In this document: positions 10,062 to 20,470 of the stretch, piece after piece
Position numbering within the stretch: position 1 is the first letter of the stretch
Layout of the letters: each line of letters starts with the position of its first letter
Assembly (NCBI GenBank): GCA_035578905.1
Contig: JAQJVL010000002.1
Coordinates: 6,007,717 to 6,071,716, forward strand
DNA from: Stictocephala bisonia
Taxonomy: Eukaryota > Arthropoda > Insecta > Hemiptera > Membracidae
Length of the DNA: 64,000 bases
Direction: 5' to 3'
Notes under the pieces: model-generated
What the model saw: only the letters and a program-made list of their open reading frames with translations
The model's database searches: none
What the model was told of the DNA's origin: nothing
Translations under genes and position numbers: made by a program

Positions 10062-12141
10062 GTAGAAAGAAGAAGGACAAAGGTGGGATGATGATGATGG
10101 CAGCGGCTGCGATGGGAGGTATGATGTTACAGATGGCAATGGGCAAGATAGCTCTTCTTGCTGGCAAGGCACTGCTCATTGGAAAGGTTTGATATAACAA
10201 GTTTGAAATAGCTTTTACTTGTAATGCTTTAGAGAACGGGTGGTAAAATATATCAGAAATGATTTTATATGGTTAAAATTGAGGTTTGTAAGCCTGCTAC
10301 AAAACTTCTTAGGTTGCTACTAAGTTTTTTTTTTTTTTTTTTTTTACTAACGTAAATAAAATGATAATCACAAATTTAGAATTAGTTGGGGGGGGGCTTG
10401 GCTAACAGACGTTTTGCTATAAAGTTTGTTCGATCAAAAGGTTTTATAATTCCATTATTTTTTAGTTGCTGATATTGTTATCTTATTTAAATATTGTTAG
10501 TATATTGTGTTGTTACTGATGTTTTCGATCATGGTTAAATTTTTAATATTTATTTACAATTTGTTGTTAATGATATTTTTTTTTGTTTATTTTTTTTGAT
10601 TTTCACTATTTATTATAATTAACAATATTGAATTCTCATTTTCATAGCATACTATTTATTAGTCTATAATACTGGTTTATTGTTGCTAGTTGCTAATCTG
10701 TGTGAATATTTAGCATGGAGAACATTGAACTAAGAATATATTCTGTTTCATGTCTTTTGTATTGCATATTCTTAAATTAATTGTATTCCTGCATTGTAAT
10801 TGGGTGTTTGCCGGTTGTGCAGCACTGTAAAATTGAATTATATAAATAAAAATATATGAAACAGATATTTGCAAAAAAAAACATATGACAGTCTTGCACT
10901 ATTTAATCTTAGTAATTAAATATACATTATGAAAATGCTAGAAATAAAAAGCTCCCATTAATATTTGTAACTCCCGATTAATTTTATTCAACTGCACATA
11001 AGTAGCTAAAAAAATTTATTTATTTGTAAAAAGATATTTACAAAAAGACCAAGTCAGAATCTCATGCTCATTCTTTCGTTTAAACTTAAAATCGGGCTCA
11101 TAGTTGCCATAAAGTAATTTAATACCTTTGATTAGTTACATTAACTAATGACACTTTCTAAGGAATAATCGGCCTAAGCTTGTACCAACAATTGTTCATC
11201 TTTATTCATCATACTCAGCAGAAATCCATAATCGCCCAAACAGACTGGCATATTAAAAATAAATAAATAAGTATATTTGGATATTTTCTGTTAATTCACT
11301 ACCATAACAAAACTTAGGTTAACCTAACATAACCTAACCAAACCTAACATAACCTAAACAAACCTAACATAACACAAATAAACCTAACATAACATAACCA
11401 AACCTAACATAACATAACTAAACCTAACATAACCTAACCAAACCTAACATAACCTAAACAAACCTAACATAACCTAACCAAACCTAACATAACCTAACCA
11501 AACCTAACATAACATAATCAAACCTAACATAACCTTAACATACCTAACATAACATAACTAAACCTAATATAACCAAACCAAACCTAAAATAACATAAATA
11601 AATCTAAAATAACATAAATAACCCTAATATAACCTAACCAAACCTAACATAACCTAAACAAACCCAACATAACATAAATAAACCTAAACAAACCTAAAAT
11701 AACTATATCTAAGTAGTGGTAGTGAATTAACGGAATGGTCCAAAATGTCTTAATAAAATAACTATTAAAATTATCAAATATTTATCTTAAGGTCCTTGTG
11801 ATCTAGAAACAAATACTTTATTATATAAGATGATATTTACTTACAAAGTTCAACAGAGAAACAGTAGGCTAGATATAGTTTTATGGTAGCCTATACATTT
11901 CTTTATTAAATAACTGAATATTGGTGTTATGTCACAGGTTGCTCTACTACTATCGGCCATCATAGGGCTGAAGAAGCTTGTAGGCGGAGGAGGTGGAGGC
12001 CATGACAGCCACCCCCAGGTCGTGTATGCTGGCAGCGAACATCACGGAGGCGGTTGGGGACGCAGCGTCGAGCCAGAAACAGCGGATGCGGCGCAGAACC
12101 TCGCTTACAGCGCCTACCAACCACAGGCATTGCGCACCTGA
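10062..12141 (+). CDS. Osiris (DUF1676) family gene A, last two coding exons
   Basis: This locus is the 3' part of an Osiris gene, a family of insect secreted or endomembrane proteins of cuticle-forming tissues. Coding exons are 10062-10186 (acceptor CCATAG, entered in phase 1 so the first Gly is split) and 11938-12141 (acceptor GTCACAG, phase 0, stop TGA 12139-12141); the intron is 1751 bp with donor GTTTGA. The 109 visible residues start with the basic GRKKKDK, then a Met/Ala-rich hydrophobic segment (about 10-55, including ALLAGKALLIGK and ALLLSAIIGLKKL), a run of six Gly, a His/Gly-rich stretch and the family motif AQNLAY at 94-99, ending QPQALRT. The signal peptide, cysteine pair and the rest of DUF1676 are not in the visible exons; they must lie upstream, in or before the window's first 10 kb. 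The exon pair recurs as gene B with identical residues. Family is certain; ortholog number is not assignable. Confidence 0.9.
11285..11735. mobile_element. MITE-like element with telomere-like core, in intron of gene A
   Basis: The left end reads TTCTGTTAATTCACTACCA (about 11286-11304) and the right end TGGTAGTGAATTAACGGAA (11717-11735), an inverted repeat of 19 bp with one mismatch. Between them is a 20-bp tandem array with unit close to AACCTAACATAACCTAACCA (11321-11700). Elements with the same ends but a unique core are at 46488-46796 and 58111-58442. It has no coding capacity. Confidence 0.75.
11321..11700. repeat. Telomere-like 20-bp tandem array (degenerate CCTAA)
   Basis: About 19 units of a 20-bp repeat built from AACCTAACAT and AACCTAACCA/AACATAAATA half-units. 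The CCTAA pentamer is the complement of the canonical insect telomere repeat TTAGG, but it alternates with CATAA, so this is an interstitial degenerate array, not a telomere. Confidence 0.9.
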
Positions 12142-12159
12142 TAGCATTCATTAGTTGTT

Positions 12160-12165
12160 AATAAA
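12160..12165 (+). terminator. Polyadenylation signal of Osiris gene A
   Basis: AATAAA lies 18 bp past the stop codon of gene A and is conserved at the same distance in gene B (29640-29645). Confidence 0.6.
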
Positions 12166-14599
12166 TTTTAAATGTAAATGTACATATGAAGTATTTATAT
12201 GTATATAGTAGCCCATTATTTGGGATGTATTTAGCCCACCTCTTTTGAAAGTGATATGTATCAATAGAACATTTGGAGAATAAATAATAATGAACTGTAA
12301 AATTGATGTCAAATATCAAGAGAAACTGAGAATGAATGTTTTAATAACTGTTAGTAAGTTATGAATATTATTCAGAAAAATAAAGTATTTCAATTGTACA
12401 AAATATTACAACAATTACAACGAAAAATTAGGGAAGATACATCAAATTTAGCTCTTAAGCCAAGTTAGGTTTCTTTAAAAAGATTATGACGGTATTTCAG
12501 CCCTAATTATACTGTTTATAAAACCTTACAGTAAAATTGAAATAATATTTCAAGAATTGAAAAAAAATATTAAAAAATAATGATAAAGTAAAATGTTTAA
12601 CTAGAGGAAAATTATTTCTTATTTATATTGACAAAATTCTTCATTTATAGTGACTTAATTTCAAATTATATTCCATCCACGTTCATACTTAATTCAAAGT
12701 TATAATTTAAAATTCATTATTGTTCATTTAGTATCTTCATAATTTTCTGAAAACAAGTGAACGTCAACCATTTTGTAAGGGTATAGGACTTTTGATGAGC
12801 TAATTTAGACAATTCTGTACAAAACAAATTCAAATTTATATTTCAATTCATTATATTTGGAAAGGGGAGAAATAAGCTTAGCCTTTAGGATCTCAAGTTT
12901 TTCCTTTTTTAGTTTATGCATATTCAAAATAAGTATAACATTTTAAATTAGGAAGAATTGACTTCCATTCTTCTATATCACTTTAGAAATGTTTGTTATA
13001 TATTATATTTCTATTCCTAATAATATTATATATTGGTATTCTCTAAAATATATGCATTCCATAATGAGCAAAATATACTCATTTTCATAGTATGAGTATT
13101 GCTTTGTTAAATTTTTGTGTGGTGTTTGTCATGTTGACATCTAGCATTTGTTCAGTTTTGTACATTAATTTTTTAATTTTCTTTCAGATGATCCCTCAAA
13201 TATACTGCAACATTGAGTGCAAATAATTTACTAACATGGAACCGTTTAAATTCATTTGTTAAATTAATAAGTATTCCTCAATATTTCTTTAATTTCAACT
13301 TACATTTACGTTAATTAATATTATCAATAAAACTATTTGATGAAATGCACATGCAAACACTCTGTTTTTCACTAAAATTCAAATTATTTGGCATACAATA
13401 TTTTTTGTGTTTGAAGAGAAAGAGAACATACTTTTTAGTTTGATTAAACAAAATCTTATATAAAATTTTAGATTGATTTTAGAATTGACGTTAGTTATTA
13501 TTAATTATTCATAAATAAAATATATACATTCCATAATCAGCAAAATATACTCATGTGCATAGTATGTTTATTCTTTGTTACATTGTTTTGTGGTGTTTCA
13601 TGTCGACATCTAACATTTGCTCAGTTTTGTACATTCATTTTTTAGTTTTCTTCCAGATGATCTCTCAAATATACTGGAAAATAGAGTGCAAATAACTTAG
13701 CTGGAAAGTATTATTATAGTATTTTTAATGTATGTACTAACTTATTTATTTATTTTGAACGTATTTAAACAATGCTTCCTTGTTAATAAAATACTTTATG
13801 TTTTATTCTACCCAAGGGCCATGTTTACTTTACAGCTTTATTGTTTTCCTGTTATATCTATTTAATTTTTTTTAGGGTAATTTTATGCTGTATAAAGTCT
13901 TTCTCAAAATAAAAATTGATGAGTTTTCAATTACTATTGAAAAATTGTATTATATTTCTATACATAACATGACATTAGAAAGAAAGAAATAATGTTACAT
14001 TAAATAGTTAAAATTTATTTGTAAAAGTAAAACACGCATATATGTCTTGTCTAAGAAAATTGATCTTTAAGCGAAAACACGGGAAAACTTAAAGGGGTGT
14101 TAAGATAAAATAACTCCATGAAATTATACGAAAATTAAAAAAGTTAAGTTAACTTTATCGTTAAAAAACGACTAACTGCTTTTACAATAACCATTATTTG
14201 TGGGCTTTATTAGGCCTTCATAAAGCAATTACAATAAAAAAATCTACATTTAATCATAGTAATTAAACCAGGATGCCTCTATTGATTCCTGATGTCATAT
14301 TAAAGGTCTCTGATGTTCCTGATGTCATATTAAAGGTAATAATTTTGAATAGAAAATTTCACATCGATCAAAATCAGACAAAAATAAGGTCAGATAAATT
14401 TTACATCAGTTCAATAGTGTAGTTAAAAACTTAAAGACTTATTACAAAGGTGTATCTTGTAAGGAGTCTTAAACACCTGATGGGCGAACAAAGAGCATAT
14501 ATATAAAGTTTGTTCCCTCTTACTTATTCTTATTCTTACATATGAGACGCCGACACAACGTTGTTGGTATTTTAAGGCGAATATGAATGATGACATAAG
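12166..14599. other. Non-coding tract downstream of gene A, with a 185-bp direct repeat
   Basis: AT-rich, no gene seen, conserved as a block in duplication copy 2 (29646-32039). A segment at 13041-13226 is repeated in the same orientation at 13519-13700. Shared landmarks are ATTCCATAAT, GCAAAATATACTCAT, TCAGTTTTGTACATT, CAGATGAT and CTCAAATATACTG. The same pair is present in copy 2 at about 30526-30708 and 31001-31176, so it predates the segmental duplication. Confidence 0.7.
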
Positions 14600-14736
14600 T
14601 GTAGGATGAGTGTGGATGAGTGTAGTCTGGTTACTAACTGAGTTCAACTGTTCCTCAGAAAGGGCAATTTATTAATAGCCCAACAGCCAGGGCATCTAAG
14701 GGACCTACAGCTTTACGTGGAATCCGAACCTCGTAG
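14600..14736 (+). pseudogene. Non-LTR retrotransposon C-terminal fragment
   Basis: The + strand reads FINSPTARASKGPTALRGIR before a stop at 14734-14736, matching the INLFIARATKGPLALRGIQ segment of the - strand element at 6.98-7.17 kb. GTTCCTCAGAAAG precedes it in both. The FRKRLKG and EFL end is lost. Its duplicate is at 32040-32163. The following 200 bp (to about 14950) are less AT-rich but not recognised. Confidence 0.6.
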
Positions 14737-14954
14737 TGCTGGTCTGATTTTCAGCTAATTGACAAGCCTGATAGTCAGTTATCTCCACCACACAACATCC
14801 GCACAATGATTACCACCCAACATGGACACCCCAGACTTCTCTAGTAGTGTCCACGCCGATAGCAACCATCAAGCGGACGCCATGTCGGTATTATGAGGAC
14901 CGAGCATCCAACCTATCGCCTACAATCTCCCAAACACTTTGTCCTCATTTAGCT

Positions 14955-16600
14955 GGGTTACAGCACTGCATGTGGAGAATCTCATTAAAGAATTAATTTT
15001 TTTTAATACTTAAGTATTATAAAAAACTTAAGGTCTCAAAAGTATTAACTGCAAACATACAACAGGTGACATATTATATTAGAGGTGAAATGCTTGACTA
15101 TTTTGGTGCAATTGAATTTGAGTTTACATATAAGTTTCAAAATGGTGGCCAATATATACATAAAATCACTTTTTTGTATTTTGATCGCTAAATTCACAGC
15201 TTACATGAAAATAAAATAAAAAAACAATTCAGAATTCCTGAAACAATTTTCTTTAAAACGAAACACAATATAGCTCATTTTTACTTTAATATTTTAATTT
15301 GAAAAGTGTTATTTTTAAAAATTTTGAAAATCTCAAAAGTCGAAAATATTAAATAGCAACACCACGTTTGTTGCATATTAAATAAGAGAGCGTAACCAGC
15401 TGAACAACTTTTACGCTTAAACAATAGGTACATATTGAACAATAACAAAATTATGGTTGAAAAACCTTAAAATTTGTTAATTTGTCAAGAAAATATAAGC
15501 GTAAAGGCTTCTAAAAGTCTTCTTTATTTAGTCTAGAATCTTAGTTAATTATTATGCAATTATAACATTCTAATAAATAGTCCAACTATTTTAAATAACG
15601 AAACCTACAACTTTTATCAGTAAAATACATGTCATTTAGGCTTAACGCAAAATGATTATGTAGTGTGTAGAGAACTTATTATCAGCTGTTTGGTACAAGA
15701 GAAGGAATGATCCCTGCAGTTTAGGCTTTCACTAAATGGATTGAAAATGTATTGTAGATGGTGACAGACTCTTTAAGCACCTTTTATAATAAAGGAATTA
15801 AGTGACTTATATTATTGAAATAAACCAGTTTGTAAAATAGTTTTACTAAAGAAAACATTATATAGTTCCTTATGTAAAAATATTTTATACTGTATCGTTT
15901 ATGCCATACCTGATTGTTATTTAATGTAAATAAGTATTAAAAATAGGTGAATTATTTACCATATCGTTTCAATTGCATAATAATAATTAATGATGATTGT
16001 AGACTAGATAAAGAATACCATTTTAATCGCTTTTAAGGTGATGATTTCTTAACAAAACAACAAATTTAAAGCTTTTTAACCATAATTTTATTAATATTCA
16101 AAATATAATTAATGTTTAACTGTAAAAGCTGTTCAGCTGGTTGTACTCTTTTATTTTACATACCACAAGTTTGGTCTTGCTATTTAGTACTTTTTACACT
16201 TTGGTTATTTAACATTTTGAAAGATATGAACATTTAAAAATGGAAATATTAAATAACAAATGGGTTATATTAGGTATAATTTAAAGCACAATTTTTCAGT
16301 TCAGAACTTTTTTTGATTTTATATTTCTGTGTAATCTGTGCATCAAAACAAAAATGTGATTTTCTACGTATTTTTTACCACAATTTTAAAACTGATATGT
16401 AAAACTCAAATTCAACTGCACCAAAATACTAAGGGCCTTCAATGTGATATGACACATGCTATGTGTTTGCATTTTAAATGTTTGAGTTCAGAAGCTTGGA
16501 ACTTCAATTGTTAAAAATGCTTAAATACAAGATAAATTAAAATATTGTTATTTAACTCTCCATACGTGGTTTTTAGGGAAAACTATACAGTTACGCTCTA
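14955..16600. mobile_element. Foldback element: 1.6-kb imperfect palindrome
   Basis: The left arm (from about 14955 to beyond 15640) matches the reverse complement of the right arm (from before 15900 to about 16600). Aligned landmarks: TATTTTGGTGCAATTGAATT at 15101 against AATTCAACTGCACCAAAATA at 16409; ACCAGCTGAACAACTTTTAC at 15396 against the complement near 16121-16140; TTCTTTATTTAGTCTAGAAT at 15521 against the complement near 16000. Arms are diverged (roughly 70-80 % by eye), no transposase frame is visible, and the ends are approximate. It may be a Foldback-type transposon or an old inverted duplication. Confidence 0.75.
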
Positions 16601-17090
16601 GGTTAATTGGTTTGCCCAAAAAGCGTTTTAGACAACTTACGTGAGACACCCTGTATTCTGGAAATCAAAGAATACACTGAAGTACATTCTGAGATGAGAA
16701 AGCAATTATAAAAAATTAAGGTCATACAAGAAAATACAAATAACTTTACTAACAAGAAAATTGCAGAATTCTTAAAAATGCAAGTAGGAACAAAACAGAA
16801 ACGAAATCGATTGCAGCAATAAAAGGCACTTACTGCTTCATAATGACAAGTATAGTAGAAACCAAACATTATAAAAGAATAATATTCAGGCATACGTTTT
16901 TTTCTGTTGAAGAATTATTGTATTGGAATGTAATGACCTATTCTGACCATTGGTCAGAGCGAAGGAGGAGAGAACTGGAACAACCTGGTCTAGTGAATGG
17001 CAGAGAGATTATTCAAAAAGAAAGAGAGATGTGTCCAATAAGAAAATCCAACTCATCAAAACAGTGGTCACAGACTTATCAAATATGAGT
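16601..17090 (+). pseudogene. Possible decayed retroelement fragment
   Basis: Around 16735-16840 the + strand reads FTNKKIAEFLKMQVGTK and, after a shift, ETKSIAAIKGTYC. This resembles the helical motif (NxxIAxxLxxRTxxAIKGxRR) found upstream of RT in REL-endonuclease LINEs such as R2-like elements. The 81-codon frame at 16843-17088 continues with a charged stretch. 16967-17060 resembles 180-245. The evidence is short and frameshifted, so this is only a candidate. The segment exists only in duplication copy 1. Confidence 0.3.
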
Positions 17091-17333
17091 TACATGCTAT
17101 CCAATTGGAAAAATATGTGATTAGTAATAAGAAAAGTGAGTAAACCCTACACATCAACAGTCTAGAGAATAATTTTATCACAGCAGAGCCTTCAACCCGC
17201 TACCTAGTGTAGACTTTTGGAACTACTTGTTACTCTGTCAACTATTAGTAAACCGGGTTTCTTCTTTCTGAACGTCCACCAACGCTTTTTGGGCTGGACA
17301 ATCATTGCAGTTTATTCTCTTCATTATTCGCTT

Positions 17334-17550
17334 GGCTACCAGAAAACCCGTTTATTGGTAAGATTGGCTACCAGGAAATGCGTTTATTGGTAAGATTTGC
17401 TACCAGGAAATGCGTTTATTGGTAAGATTGGCTACCAGGAAACACGTTTATTGGTAAGATTGGCTACCAGGAAATGCGTTTATTGGTAAGTTTGGCTGAC
17501 AGGAAACGCATGGATTTATAAGATTAGCTACCAGGAAACGCATTTATCAG
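17334..17550. repeat. Minisatellite, 32-bp unit
   Basis: Six to seven units with GGCTACCAGGAAATGCG followed by TTTATTGGTAAGATT. The first and last two units are diverged. Present only in duplication copy 1 because copy 2 lacks the surrounding 3.7 kb. Confidence 0.92.
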
Positions 17551-19628
17551 TATCTTACGTTTAAATTTTACAGCTTACATTACATTATTTTACTTACATA
17601 CACATTACGCTTAAGGTTTTAAGTATGTACTTGAAATTTGACATGCTTAACTGGAAAGTGTGACTAGATCAAGGTGTACAATTCTATTTTTTTCAGATCA
17701 TTTTGGAATAATGTATTTGTATTTAAAATACAAATCTGGTTAAAATGAAAGTTAAATCTCAGCATGTTCTAGACAATTCTTGCCAATAAACGCAAGAAAC
17801 TGTCCTCCTTCAAAAAATAACTGTACATTAAATTTATAAGTTCATAATTAAAGCTGTAATCTTAATTTACTATACAGTTTATGGAAAATCATATACATTA
17901 TGGAGGTAGGTATATGTTATATGGAGGTATTTTAATGTTACTTGAAATGGATAACATAAATGTCTTCACTTTCCAAGACTTCACATACAACAACACTTTA
18001 ACATATAAGCATGTTATTGCAATATTTATTGAAAAGAGATCGATACAAATTTTCACATACAACAAAACTAACTGTTTGCAAGAAAACATTTATTATTTAT
18101 TTTTTGCCTAATAGCCTCTAACAATTAAATATTGTAGCAATTTATAACCAAATAACTCAACTCTTATCGCTTTTTTAACTAAAAAAGTAAGTATTATTTG
18201 TTGTAAATTGGAGATTATTCTATGCAATACTATACTTAAATGCAAATTAATATAGATGATTGAAACAAGCATATTGCAAGTAAAATGAAAATCGATCGAA
18301 GAATTACTAAGCTTTAGAAGAAAAACCTGTTTGCTATGTTGGCCTTGAAAAAGGCTTTTTTGTTTAAAGACTAAATAATTGTTTAAAGATAGGATGTAGG
18401 TCAAGGTCATTCAAAATTACCCCTGTAATGTGGTAAATGCATTATAGCGGGGGGGGGGGTTAAATTATTTAGCGCACACACACAATAAATATAAAGTCAT
18501 ATACTTTTGAAATATGACAACTTGAGTGTTGTTCTCGTATCCTCAAAGCCTGTTTTGATGTAAGGAGGTTTGACACCTCTTAGCTAAAACACGTAAATGT
18601 AGTTAATGGCTGTATAATGTTAGCAATTATAAGAAAATCAAAGAATACATTAGGAAAGGTATAATCCTAATAAATTTTAATAAAAACATATTTTAACAAT
18701 TTTTATTTTAAAACTACTTGGAGGAAAATCAATCATTATGTTATTGCTCAATATATTATATATATTCTTGCTAACACGTGATGATCCATTTAAAAAAATA
18801 ACAGTTTTCTGATAACCAAATGAAGAATTTACTACCTGTTTTGATAAAAAATGCTCCTTTCTTCTTATAAGATTACAAGTTCTTAGATCCTAGAATATTT
18901 GCTTAACTTTATTCTAGATAGTATGAAACAACAAATAATATAGCACTTTTTTAATTCTAAAAACTTAGTTGGTTTTAGACCGTAAAAGTACTGATTATCG
19001 TTAAAACGTTGATTCTAAATGAAATATCATGTTTTATGTTTTCTTTTCAAGTTATATTCTTGAATCCAATATGTTAAGGGAAGGAAAATGTAAAATATAT
19101 CAAAAGTACATAAAAAAATTGTGAAAAAAATTTCACATTTAGGCTTATTATTTTGTTGTTTCTAGATTTAGAATTTTAAATCGTGAATAAAATATTTGAG
19201 TCCGAAGAAAATGCCTGGTTCTTATTGGAATTCAACAACGTGAAACTTAAAATTAATTTTTAATCTCTCTGTCAAAACAGCTTTGAAATATCTTGGACTT
19301 CAAATATATATGATCAGACAATTTATAAATTATTTATAATAATTGCCTTGATTTAAACGGAGAAATATTTTATTTGTTAGTAAAACATTACAAATATTTT
19401 TCGGAATAAAATATTAACATTTTATGTCCGTAATATTTCACTTCATTTTATTCTTTTGCCAAAATAATTTATTTTAAAGTACCGTGAGACTAATCTCCGT
19501 TCAGTTGAATTTTGCAAACTGAAGAGGTAGCATCCATACATCCCAGAGGATCCTGAGGATCGTTTGTTGTTGATATACCTTGTAGGTTATTAGTTAATTT
19601 AGTTTGGAAGGTCTTCCACGTTTACTTT
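17551..19628. other. AT-rich non-coding DNA unique to duplication copy 1
   Basis: No gene or repeat family recognised. A G9-10 homopolymer lies near 18450. Short open frames at 17881-18410 have no recognisable domains and the base composition of the intergenic background. Confidence 0.5.
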
Positions 19629-19860
19629 TAACCCTTTTGTGGAACTCGGCCTGCAGGCTCGTGGGAGAGCTTGGCCTAGGGTCTCGCAAGACGCTCGCCA
19701 AGACAGGCCTATTTATGTAACTCGGCCTATGACCTCGTGGAGGTAAGTTGGGCCTGCAGCCTCACCAAGGCACTCTGCTACAGTCACATTTCGGCATGTT
19801 GCCTTGTGAGGAAGATTTGTCTACGGCCTCACCAGGATTCTTAAGCAGTATGACAATGAC
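19629..19860. repeat. GC-richer imperfect tandem repeat
   Basis: Four to five diverged units of roughly 40-50 bp built around ACTCGGCCT, GCAGGCTCGTGG and GCCTCACCAAGGC (for example 19646-19672, 19720-19745, 19748-19780, 19830-19852). Its composition stands out against the AT-rich surroundings. It lies in the stretch absent from copy 2. Confidence 0.6.
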
Positions 19861-19873
19861 TTTTGGTTTTGGG

Positions 19874-20465
19874 GGCAGTGGAGCATAGTCTTTTCTACTT
19901 TTCTACATGGTCTTTTCTAAAATCTGATTGTATATAATTCGACAAATACCTTTAATTTGATACCCCACTTGGGTGTATTAATTTAAAACTACCCAAATTT
20001 TTGGTTTTTGAGCATATTTTTTCATTGGGGGGAGGGGGCATACTTATAGTTTTATACCCCACTTTCTGCTAGAAGTCGATAATGGTTCCAGATTTTTTTT
20101 ATGCTAGAAGTCGATTCCACGGGACGTCTAGGAGCCTCTGGAACAGAAATTAGAATTGTACCACTGTTGAGACCGGTGCCAATCGATTTTTCGTGCTCGG
20201 AAACCTAAAAACAAGGAACAATAAATTGTTCAACAAACGAACAATTAAATTTCATCTTAACATTTTAATTTCCCCTATTCTTACATTGCTGGAATATGCA
20301 CTTAGGAACTAATGTATTGAACAACAATAAATCTCAATATTAAATATTTTATTTTGCACTTTTAACATGCTACCTGCTGTTTACTTAAATCCTGGTTTTT
20401 ACAGCAGCAAAGATGTCTACAAATTGTTATAAAACGTAAATAATGAAGTATTTCTTTTGTATTAA
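19874..20465. other. Non-coding tract shared by both duplication copies
   Basis: Matches 33556-34189 from GCAGTGGAGCATAGTC onward. No gene seen. It leads directly into satellite II. Confidence 0.7.
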
Positions 20466-20470
20466 CTATT

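Noticed and set aside
11321..11700. True telomere or telomere-fusion point
   Set aside because: Units are degenerate (CATAA alternates with CCTAA), short, and bounded by inverted MITE-like ends inside an intron.
11950..12151. - strand frames over the last exon of Osiris A (and the same over B)
   Set aside because: Antisense shadows of a GC-rich coding exon.
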